Origin: JAIBJP01 sp035601195
GTDB lineage: Bacteria; Actinomycetota; Thermoleophilia; Gaiellales; Gaiellaceae
Direction: 5' to 3'
DNA length: 19,967 nucleotides
Assembly: GCA_035601195.1 (NCBI GenBank)
Contig: DATNOU010000045.1
Span: forward strand, 1 to 19,967
This document shows positions 14,112-19,967 of the stretch, one piece after another; positions within the stretch are counted from its first letter, which is position 1, and the number at the start of each line of letters is the position of its first letter. The notes under the pieces were generated by a model. It made no database searches and was not told the DNA's origin. It saw only the letters and a program-made list of their open reading frames with translations. The position numbers and the translations under genes are program-made.

Positions 14112-15025
14112 TGGTCGTCGACGTCCACGCCCACGTGATTGTCCCCGGCCTCGGCGCCGAGGTCGCCTGGGAGGACGGGTCCCAGGTCGTTCGCTTCGCG
14201 GGCAAGGAGATCCGAGCGGCCGTCCGCGAGTTCGTCGACCTTGGGCGAATCCTTGAGGAGCAGGACCTCGCCGGCGTCGACACGGTCGTGCTCTGCCCCT
14301 GGGTGACGCTGCTCGGGCGGGAGCCGGAGCGGCAGAACGAGGCGCTCGCGCAGATGGCGGGAGAACGGGTCGCTGTCCTCGGGACCGTCGACCTGGCGCG
14401 CCCGGAGGCGCTCGCGGAGCTGATGGAGGACGGGCGGCTGGCCGGGGTGGAGCTCGCAGCCAGCGTCGGCGGCGACTACCTGGGACACGAGCGCTTCCGC
14501 GACTTCTGGGCGGCGGCCGAGGAAACGCAGGCGCTCGTCTTCGTCCATCCGACGACGCGCGGCTTCGACCTGCCGGTCTTCGACGACTACTACCTCTGGA
14601 ACGCCGTTGGGAACCCCGTCGAGACGACGATCACCGCTGCGCACATGGTTATGGCGGGCGTCCTCGAGGCACACCCCAACCTTCGGATCGTCCTGGCGCA
14701 TGCGGGGGGCGCGGTGCTCGCGCTCCGGGGCCGCCTCCGGCACGCACACTCGTTTCAGCCGCAGGCCCGCTCGCGCCTCGGTGAAGCTCCCGAGGAGTCG
14801 CTCCGCCGCTTCTACTACGACACGGTCACCCACGATCCAGGTCTCCTCCGGCAGGTGATCGACTTCGCCGGCTTCGACCGCGTCCTCTGCGGGTCCGACT
14901 ACCCCTTCGACATGGGGATCGAGCGACCGGCCGAGCCCGTGCGGGCCCTCGGCCTCTCGCCCGACGAGGAGAACGCGATCCTGGGCGCGAACGCGCTCCG
15001 CCTACTCGGTCAGGAAGTGTCGTGA
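14111..15025 (+). CDS. Amidohydrolase-family metal-dependent hydrolase/decarboxylase (ACMSD-like)
   Basis: A TIM-barrel enzyme of the COG2159 type, which includes aminocarboxymuconate-semialdehyde decarboxylase and related decarboxylases and hydratases. Metal ligands are visible: His6 and His8 (DVHAHV), His146 (FVHPTT), His197 (LAHAGG) and Asp263 (GSDYPFD). The length of 304 residues is normal. The frame is open upstream to 13715 inside the transporter gene, but homology starts at ATG 14111, overlapping the previous stop by one base. Its 3' end overlaps the convergent minus-strand gene by 16 bases. The sequence supports the fold and metal site; decarboxylation versus hydrolysis is not settled. 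Confidence 0.88.
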   Translation: MVVDVHAHVIVPGLGAEVAWEDGSQVVRFAGKEIRAAVREFVDLGRILEEQDLAGVDTVVLCPWVTLLGREPERQNEALAQMAGERVAVLGTVDLARPEALAELMEDGRLAGVELAASVGGDYLGHERFRDFWAAAEETQALVFVHPTTRGFDLPVFDDYYLWNAVGNPVETTITAAHMVMAGVLEAHPNLRIVLAHAGGAVLALRGRLRHAHSFQPQARSRLGEAPEESLRRFYYDTVTHDPGLLRQVIDFAGFDRVLCGSDYPFDMGIERPAEPVRALGLSPDEENAILGANALRLLGQEVS

Positions 15026-15393
15026 TCGCGGCGCGGCAACCCGACCGTTCGACGCCAATGCTGCTGCCCGAGCTCGAAGCCGATCGCGCACCCCAGCTCG
15101 ACGAGTTCGGGCTCGCTGAAGTGCGCATGGAGGCCGGCCCAGAGGTCGTCGTCGGCCACGGAGGAGTCCCAGGCGATCGCGTGCGCCCACCGCAGGGCGA
15201 GTTGCTCGTGCTCGCCGAAGCGGGCGAAGTCCGCGACCTCGGGGTCCTCGGCAAGGTACCGGAAGCAGAGCTCCTTCAGCTCGGCGTCGACGAGCCCGGC
15301 GCGCAGGACGTTGTCGCGGGCGTACCGGTACGCCTCGTCGGCCGCAGGGACGAGCGCCCTGACGTCGTGCTCGCTGCCGGAGAGGTGCGCCAT
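15010..15393 (-). CDS. Carboxymuconolactone decarboxylase (CMD)/AhpD-like protein lacking the CxxC motif
   Basis: A 127-residue helical protein of the CMD/AhpD superfamily. It shares with its upstream neighbour the KELC segment, the AHFSEPELVELG helix and the FELGQQ segment near the C-terminus. Twelve residues after the glutamate of KEL, where the neighbour has its first redox cysteine, this protein has DPEVADF and no CxxC, so peroxidase-type thiol chemistry is not expected. Its ATG follows the stop of the upstream gene directly (TAGATG), so translation is coupled. It may be a structural partner, or use CMD-type acid-base chemistry. It overlaps the 3' end of the amidohydrolase gene on the other strand by 16 bases. 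Confidence 0.75.
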   Translation of the reverse strand: MAHLSGSEHDVRALVPAADEAYRYARDNVLRAGLVDAELKELCFRYLAEDPEVADFARFGEHEQLALRWAHAIAWDSSVADDDLWAGLHAHFSEPELVELGCAIGFELGQQHWRRTVGLPRRDHDTS

Positions 15394-15972
15394 CTACGAG
15401 GCGACCTTTCCGGGGGCGAGCCCTCCAGTCGTGTCCGAGAGGAGCTCGCCGTGGCCGACGCCCCAGGTCTTGATCACGCGCTGCTGGCCGAAGGTGAGCT
15501 GGACGAACTGTCCGAGCTCGACGATCTCGGGAGCGGAGAAGTGCTCGCGCAGGCGGGCCCAGACGGCGTCGTCGGCGCCCTCGGGATTCCACACGAGCAT
15601 GCTCGTGTAGAGGAGCGCCGCCTTCTGGCGCTCGCTGAAGCGGTCGGAGCGCTCGAACTCGAGGAGCTCCTCGTAGTCCGCCTCAGTGAGCCCTTGCTCT
15701 CCGCCCCGGAGAGACCGTTGCGACCCTCAGTAGTCGCACTCGATCGTCTTCGAAACGTAGACGCGGCAGAGCTCCTTGAGCGAGTGCTCGACCCGCCCCT
15801 CGCGGAAGATCGTCTTCCAGGTCCGCATGAAGGCTTTGGCGACGGCCGGGACGTGGAAGCGGATCGCCTGGGTCTCGGGCCGGGGCGTGCCGTAGCGCCG
15901 CGAGTGCTCCATGTCGGCGGCCAGCTCCGGATCGGCGATCGAGGCGGGGTCGACGTAGCTGATTCGCGCCAC
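15394..15972 (-). CDS. AhpD-like CMD-family protein with in-frame TGA at the redox cysteine (candidate selenoprotein)
   Basis: Read through the TGA at 15729-15727, this frame encodes 192 residues starting MARISYVDP (GTG at 15972). The AhpD motif E-x11-C-x2-C is present as KEL, eleven residues, Cys79, Asp, Tyr, then TGA at codon 82, followed by GSQRS. After the TGA the same frame continues with normal family sequence (GLTEADYEELLEFE, FSERQKAALLYT, HFSAPEIVELGQFVQLTFGQQR) to a TAG at 15396-15394, with no other stop. A stem-loop follows the TGA at SECIS-like distance. If decoded as selenocysteine the active site would be CxxU. Otherwise the gene is broken into an 81-residue fragment and a piece restarting at ATG 15600. 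No good ribosome site precedes the GTG. Confidence 0.72.
15697..15713 (-). promoter_or_regulatory. SECIS-like stem-loop downstream of the in-frame TGA
   Basis: On the minus strand a 7-bp perfect stem, CTCTCCG (15713-15707) with CGGAGAG (15703-15697), closes a GGG loop. The loop starts 21 bases after the TGA. Bacterial SECIS elements, as I know them, need a small apical loop with a G among its first bases about 16-37 bases after the UGA; this fits. Such short GC hairpins are common in GC-rich DNA, so it is support and not proof. Confidence 0.5.
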
Positions 15973-15989
15973 GGAAGGAACGCTAGCCG

Positions 15990-17537
15990 ATGAGCGAAAC
16001 GGTCGATATCGTCGTCGCCGGGGCCGGGCACAACAGCCTCGTGACCGCCGCGTATCTGGCCAGAGCAGGCTTCGAGGTGCTCGTCGTCGAGGCCCGTGCG
16101 GTCGTGGGGGGGAACACCGCCACCGAGGAGCTCACGCTGCCCGGCTTCCTGCACGACTCATGCTCGACCGCGCACAACCTCATCCAGGCGAGCCCCGCGA
16201 TCCGCGAGCTCGGCCTCGAGGACTACGGCCTCGAGTATCTCCATCCCGATCCCGTCGTCCACATCCCCTTCCCCGACGGCACCTGGCTGACCCAGTGGCG
16301 CGACCTCGACCGCACCTGTGAGGAGTTCGCCAAGTTCTCGCGCCGCGACGCCGAGGCCTACCGACGCCTGATCGAGGACTACGACGCCGCGAAGGGGGCC
16401 TTCGGCGCCTACCGGAACAACCCGGTGGGTGTCGCGCCGCGTCCCGAGGAGGCCCTCGACGGCCGCTGGCGCCGGCGCCTCGCCATGAGCGCCTGGGACG
16501 TCGTGCGGACGGAGTTCGAGGACTGGCACACGCAGGCCTTCATGCTCTGGATGAGCGTCATGACCGTGCAGCCGGCCGATCGGCCCGGCACCGGCGCTCT
16601 CGCCTACTCGCTCACCTACGGCCGCCAGCAGCACAGCTGGACGCTGCCCCGCGGCGGGTCAGCCGCCCTCCCGCTCGCGCTCGCGCGCGTGATCGAGGAG
16701 CACGGCGGCACCATTGTCACCGGCAAGCGCGTCGCCGGCCTCGTGCTCGAGGAGGGGCGCTGCGTCGGCGTCGAGACGGACGAGGGGGACCGCTACCGCG
16801 CGCGCCGCGCGGTCGTCTCGACGATCCACCCGAAGCACCTGGCCGAGATGGCGCCGGACGAGCTCTGGACGGACGATTTTCGCTACGGGGTCGAGACATG
16901 GCGGGCCGGCATTGCGCTCTTTCCGACCCACCTGGCTACGGCCGAGGCGCCGACCTTCTCCGTGGACGGTGGCACCGTCACCCCGGTCGCCTCCGGCGTC
17001 GCGCCCTCGGTCGACCGCCTGCTCCGGATGGGGGCCGACGCGGAACGAGGGATCCTGGCCGACGACGATCCCGTCCTGCTCGTCGTCTGCGGATCGGTCG
17101 CCGATCCCTCGCGGGCGCCGGATGGTCACCACGTCTTGAAGGTGATCGGCTTCCAGCCGTACGAGCTCGCCGACGGAGGTTCCGCTCGCTGGGACGACGT
17201 GAAGGAGGAGGCCGCCGAGCGGAATCTCGCCCAGCTCCGCCGGTTCGCGCCCAACCTGACCGACCAGACGATTCTCGCCCGCGTCGTCAAGAGCCCCCTC
17301 GACCTGGAGCGCATGAACGCGCACAACTGGCACGGGACCTGCCACGGCGGCGATCTGGCGCCTTCGCAGTCGGGCGCGCTTCGCTTCCAGCCGCGGACGC
17401 CGATATCCGGCCTTTATCAGACAGGCGCGACGACCCATCCCGGCGGCTCGGTCTCCGCCGCGCCGGGCCGGAACACCGCGGCCGTTCTCCTCGAGGACCT
17501 CGGCACCTCGCTGGAGGAGGTGGTCGCCCGTGCCTGA
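15990..17537 (+). CDS. FAD-dependent oxidoreductase, phytoene dehydrogenase-like
   Basis: A flavoprotein of the phytoene desaturase/amine oxidase superfamily. The N-terminal dinucleotide-binding motif is GAGHNS (11-16; Ser replaces the third Gly), with Glu34 ending the second strand (VLVVEARAVVGG). The C-terminus has the FAD-closing block GLYQTGATTHPGGSVSAAPGRNTA. The length of 515 residues is typical. Annotated relatives are seldom true carotenoid enzymes; the reaction is an oxidation or desaturation of unknown substrate. ATG 15990 follows GGAAGGAA at 15973-15980. The gene is divergent from the AhpD-like gene, with only 17 bases between starts, so each promoter must lie inside or very close to the other gene. 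It overlaps the next gene by eight bases. Confidence 0.87.
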   Translation: MSETVDIVVAGAGHNSLVTAAYLARAGFEVLVVEARAVVGGNTATEELTLPGFLHDSCSTAHNLIQASPAIRELGLEDYGLEYLHPDPVVHIPFPDGTWLTQWRDLDRTCEEFAKFSRRDAEAYRRLIEDYDAAKGAFGAYRNNPVGVAPRPEEALDGRWRRRLAMSAWDVVRTEFEDWHTQAFMLWMSVMTVQPADRPGTGALAYSLTYGRQQHSWTLPRGGSAALPLALARVIEEHGGTIVTGKRVAGLVLEEGRCVGVETDEGDRYRARRAVVSTIHPKHLAEMAPDELWTDDFRYGVETWRAGIALFPTHLATAEAPTFSVDGGTVTPVASGVAPSVDRLLRMGADAERGILADDDPVLLVVCGSVADPSRAPDGHHVLKVIGFQPYELADGGSARWDDVKEEAAERNLAQLRRFAPNLTDQTILARVVKSPLDLERMNAHNWHGTCHGGDLAPSQSGALRFQPRTPISGLYQTGATTHPGGSVSAAPGRNTAAVLLEDLGTSLEEVVARA

Positions 17538-18576
17538 CCGGCGCGTCCAGGCCGCGATCGACAACTGGGCCCCGCGCTTCGTCTCCCAGGGGGTCGACTT
17601 CAACGACTTCCTGCGCACGACGGCCGGGATCGAGCGCTGGGAGGACTGGCTCGAAGCCTGGGTGGAGACCGCCGACGTCCACCGCGCACTCGCCGAGGAG
17701 GCGGAGGCAGCGGGCAACGGGAGGACGGCCGGGGAGGCCTACGTGCGCGCGGCGCTCTGTTACCACTTCGGAAAGTTCGTCTGGCTCGTCGACCTCGACC
17801 GCCACCGCGAGGCCACCGAGCGCGCGATCGCCTGCACCTACGCCGCCCACCGGCACCTCGACCCGGCGGCGAAGCGGGTCGAGGTTCCATTCGAGGGGAG
17901 GACGCTCATCGGGAACCTGCGGCGGCCTGCCGGCGGCCCCAGGCCGCTCGTCCTCCTTCTCCCGGGGCTCGACTCGACGAAGGAAGAGTTCTTCAACTGG
18001 GAGGAGGTCTTCTTCGCCCGCGGCCTCGCCACGTTCTCCTTCGACGGGCCCGGCCAGGGCGAGAGCGGCTTCGCCACGCACATCCGGCCGGACTACGAGG
18101 CGGCCGTCTCGGCGGCGCTGGACGTCCTCGGCTGGGACGGGCCGGTGGGCGCATGCGGCGTCAGCCTCGGCGGCTACTACGCGCCGCGGGCCGCCGCACG
18201 CGAGCCTCGCCTGCGAGCCGTGGCCGGCGTGAGCGGCGCCTTCAACTTCGGGGAGTGCTGGGACGGGCTGCCGCCGCTGACGCGGGAGGCGTTCGCCCAC
18301 CATTCGGGCGCCGAGGACGAGGAGGACGCCCGGTCGAAGGCGCTCGAGCTCGACCTCGCGCCGGTGATCGCCGAGCTCGACCGCCCCGCGCTCATGGTCA
18401 CGGGCAAGCTCGACCGGATCATCCCCTGGGAGCAGACCAAACGGATCGCGGACGAGGCCCCGAACGGGCAGTTCGTCCTCTACGAGGAGGGCAACCACGT
18501 GTGCAACAACATCCCGTACAAGTACAGGCCGCTCGTCGCGGACTGGCTCGCGAAGGAGCTCGGCGGTGTGGGATAG
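17530..18576 (+). CDS. Alpha/beta hydrolase, 2,6-dihydropseudooxynicotine-hydrolase/FrsA-like
   Basis: A helical N-terminal part (1-115; WLEAWVETADVHRALAEEAE, then YHFGKFVW) precedes an alpha/beta hydrolase domain. The catalytic triad is Ser212 in GVSLGG, Asp295 in GKLDRIIPW and His323 in EGNHVCNN; LLPGLDSTKEEF forms the oxyanion region. This two-part layout and the length of 348 residues match C-C-bond hydrolases such as the one in nicotine breakdown, by recall. Related proteins act on esters or are uncharacterised. The GTG start overlaps the FAD oxidoreductase end by eight bases, and the 3' end overlaps the next gene by eleven, so the three are coupled. A role in cleaving a beta-diketone-like intermediate is inference. 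Confidence 0.85.
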   Translation: MPDRRVQAAIDNWAPRFVSQGVDFNDFLRTTAGIERWEDWLEAWVETADVHRALAEEAEAAGNGRTAGEAYVRAALCYHFGKFVWLVDLDRHREATERAIACTYAAHRHLDPAAKRVEVPFEGRTLIGNLRRPAGGPRPLVLLLPGLDSTKEEFFNWEEVFFARGLATFSFDGPGQGESGFATHIRPDYEAAVSAALDVLGWDGPVGACGVSLGGYYAPRAAAREPRLRAVAGVSGAFNFGECWDGLPPLTREAFAHHSGAEDEEDARSKALELDLAPVIAELDRPALMVTGKLDRIIPWEQTKRIADEAPNGQFVLYEEGNHVCNNIPYKYRPLVADWLAKELGGVG

Positions 18577-19753
18577 GTTCTCGCCCGCCGAGATGGAGCG
18601 GCGCTTCGCGCTCGCACGCGGCCTCATGCGGGGAGAGGAGCTCTCGGCGCTTGTCCTCTTCGGAAACTCCGGCGTCAATCGCGGCAACATGGCCAACGCC
18701 TTCTGGCTCTCGAACCACCTCGACCTCCACCACTGCTACCTCGTCGTGCCGGCGGACGAGTCGCTCGAGGCGGCGCTCTACACGGGGCTGACGAACCACG
18801 TTCCGAACGCCCGCGAGGTGAGCCACGTGCCGGTCATCGAGTGGGGCGGCTACAACCCCGCGGAGAGAGTGGTCGCGCGCTTGCGCGAGATCGGCGTCAC
18901 GCGCGGCCGTGCCGGCCTCGTCGGCGTGAACTCGAAGTTCTCCATGGGGATGCCCTATGCGCATCACGCGCACGTTCGGGCGGAGCTGCCGGAGCTCGAC
19001 CTCGTCGACGTGACGGGTCGCTTCCAGCGCCTCCGGATGGTCAAGTCGGAGGAGGAGATCGCCTGGCTCCGCAAGGCCGCCGAGCTAACCGATCGCGCGA
19101 TCCTCGCCCTGGCCGAGGGAGCGCGGCCCGGCATGACCGACGTCGAGCTCGTTGCGCTCGCCGAGGCCGCCTACCGTCCGGCCGGCGGCATGCCGCGCAT
19201 CATGTTCCTTCGTTCGATGGCGATGGACGACCCCAACGGCTGCCTGCCGGCTCAGAACCCTTCGCGCCGGAAGATCGAGGCGGGCGACGTGATCATCACG
19301 GAGTTCAGCGCCTCGTACTGGGGCTACACGGGCCAGATCCAGCGCCCGATCTTCGTCGCGGCCGAGCCGACCGCTGAGTGGCAGGAGCTCTTCGACGTCG
19401 CCCTCGCCTCCTACGAGGCGATCCGCGGCATCCTGCGCCCCGGCACGACCGAGGCCGAGGTGATCGAGGCCGCGGAGCCGATCCGTGCCGCGGGCCTCGA
19501 GATCTACGACGACCTGGTACACGGCTACGGCGTCGACATCATGCCTCCGATCGTCGACCGCACGCAGCTCCGCCATCCGCCCGAGAACGGCGGCGCTCGC
19601 TTCGAGCAGGACACGGCGATCGTGATCCAGCCGAACCCCGTCACCCCCGACGAGCGCATGGGCCTGCAGCTGGGCGAGCTGACCGTCGTCCGCGAGGACG
19701 GCGCGGAGTCGCTCCACGGAGTCCCGCTCGAAGCCCTCATCGCGGCGGCATGA
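18566..19753 (+). CDS. M24-fold protein with largely lost metal site
   Basis: The third M24-fold protein of the window, 395 residues: an N-terminal creatinase-like domain (1-160) and a C-terminal pita-bread domain. The positions that bind metal in M24 peptidases read Glu246 (TEFSASYWGY; normally Asp), Gln257 (GYTGQIQRP; normally Asp), His319 (VHGYGV), Gln355 (VIQPNP; normally Glu) and Glu371 (LGELTVV). Three of five ligands are therefore changed, and a normal dinuclear site is unlikely. Creatinase itself works on this fold without metal, so metal-free C-N hydrolysis is one option. The GTG start at 18566 overlaps the hydrolase gene. The stop overlaps the next start (ATGA). Confidence 0.8.
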   Translation: MWDRFSPAEMERRFALARGLMRGEELSALVLFGNSGVNRGNMANAFWLSNHLDLHHCYLVVPADESLEAALYTGLTNHVPNAREVSHVPVIEWGGYNPAERVVARLREIGVTRGRAGLVGVNSKFSMGMPYAHHAHVRAELPELDLVDVTGRFQRLRMVKSEEEIAWLRKAAELTDRAILALAEGARPGMTDVELVALAEAAYRPAGGMPRIMFLRSMAMDDPNGCLPAQNPSRRKIEAGDVIITEFSASYWGYTGQIQRPIFVAAEPTAEWQELFDVALASYEAIRGILRPGTTEAEVIEAAEPIRAAGLEIYDDLVHGYGVDIMPPIVDRTQLRHPPENGGARFEQDTAIVIQPNPVTPDERMGLQLGELTVVREDGAESLHGVPLEALIAAA

Positions 19754-19967
19754 CCGAGGTCGGAGCGGCGCTTATCGGGCCGAGCGGGATGTGGGGCCCG
19801 CGGATCGCGGACGCGGCCGCGCGCGCACCGGGCCTCAGGCTGGTCACCTGCTACGGACGGGACGAGGAGCGCCGGCGCGAGTTCGCGCGGGAGCGGGGGG
19901 TGGAGGCGGCGGCCTCCCTCGAGGCGGCGGTCGAGCACCCCGACGTCGAGGCGGTTCTCCTCGTGAC
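19750..19967 (+). CDS. Gfo/Idh/MocA-family oxidoreductase, N-terminal part (3' end cut by window)
   Basis: Only the first 72 residues are seen, in one open frame to the window edge. The start MTEVGAALIGPSGMWGPRIADAA followed by RLVTCYGRDEERRREFARERGVEAA and an ending EHPDVEAVLLV resembles the Rossmann domain of Gfo/Idh/MocA NAD(P)-dependent sugar or amino-alcohol dehydrogenases, with the usual HPDVEAVLL strand. The glycine motif is a variant (GPSGMWG instead of GxGxxG). It overlaps the M24 stop by four bases (ATGA), so it continues the same operon. The family call is moderately sure; the substrate is unknown. Confidence 0.72.
   Translation, partial: MTEVGAALIGPSGMWGPRIADAAARAPGLRLVTCYGRDEERRREFARERGVEAAASLEAAVEHPDVEAVLLV

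Noticed and set aside
15394..15600. Independent small gene starting at ATG 15600
   Set aside because: It is in the same frame as the AhpD-like gene, and the sequence between the TGA and this ATG is family-like protein, so it is the C-terminal part of one gene interrupted by the TGA.
15022..15993. A 323-residue plus-strand open frame over the minus-strand CMD/AhpD-like pair
   Set aside because: It has no recognisable domain and a biased Val/Leu/Glu/Asp/Gly composition, while the minus strand encodes recognisable AhpD-type motifs. Its existence is explained by codon bias of the minus-strand genes.
1..19967. tRNA, rRNA, CRISPR arrays, insertion sequences, phage genes
   Set aside because: I looked through the short intergenic gaps and found no cloverleaf-like sequence, no regularly spaced repeats and no transposase or integrase motifs.

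Overview
The window is a 20 kb, very GC-rich, tightly packed stretch of bacterial chromosome. Frequent GTG starts, TGATG/GTGA-type overlaps and the gene families present suggest a high-GC actinobacterium, perhaps a Thermoleophilia-like lineage. That placement is inference; there is no rRNA or marker gene here. I see no integrase, transposase, CRISPR array, tRNA or rRNA.

Layout. (1) 1-569: 3' end of an adenine deaminase. (2) 612-5566: a GntR/FadR-type regulator with a perfect operator-like palindrome in its own first codons, a 3-hydroxyisobutyrate-dehydrogenase-like reductase, the alpha and beta subunits of a thiamine-diphosphate 2-oxoacid dehydrogenase (E1), and an M24-fold protein. (3) 5565-8163: a structured element (copy A), the lipoyl E2 acyltransferase, and a second M24 protein. 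(4) 8160-13224: a second copy of the same element (copy B), then an ABC importer of the branched-chain amino acid type: lipoprotein binding protein, LivH permease, a LivM-LivG fusion, and LivF. (5) 13224-15025: an EamA-type transporter and an ACMSD-like amidohydrolase. (6) 15010-15972, minus strand: two carboxymuconolactone decarboxylase/AhpD-like genes. (7) 15990-19967, plus strand: a phytoene-dehydrogenase-like FAD oxidoreductase, a C-C-hydrolase-like alpha/beta hydrolase, a third M24 protein, and the start of a Gfo/Idh/MocA oxidoreductase.

Taken together this looks like a catabolic island: a substrate-sensing GntR regulator, an importer for a small (perhaps nitrogen-containing) organic molecule, hydrolases, oxidoreductases, and an E1/E2 complex that would turn a 2-oxoacid into an acyl-CoA. 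The substrate cannot be read from the sequence. No E3 (lipoamide dehydrogenase) is present here.

Two observations stand out. First, the minus-strand AhpD-like gene has an in-frame TGA exactly where the second cysteine of its CxxC redox motif should be. A stem-loop follows at SECIS-like distance and the protein continues in frame to its normal end, so this is a candidate selenoprotein. Second, two copies of a roughly 164-nt element at 5565-5728 and 8160-8328 fold into the same rod of nested stems. Several stems differ in sequence between copies but keep pairing, so the element is either a structured RNA or a palindromic mobile repeat. Each copy begins on the stop codon of an M24 gene, and copy A carries the Shine-Dalgarno of the E2 gene in its closing stem.
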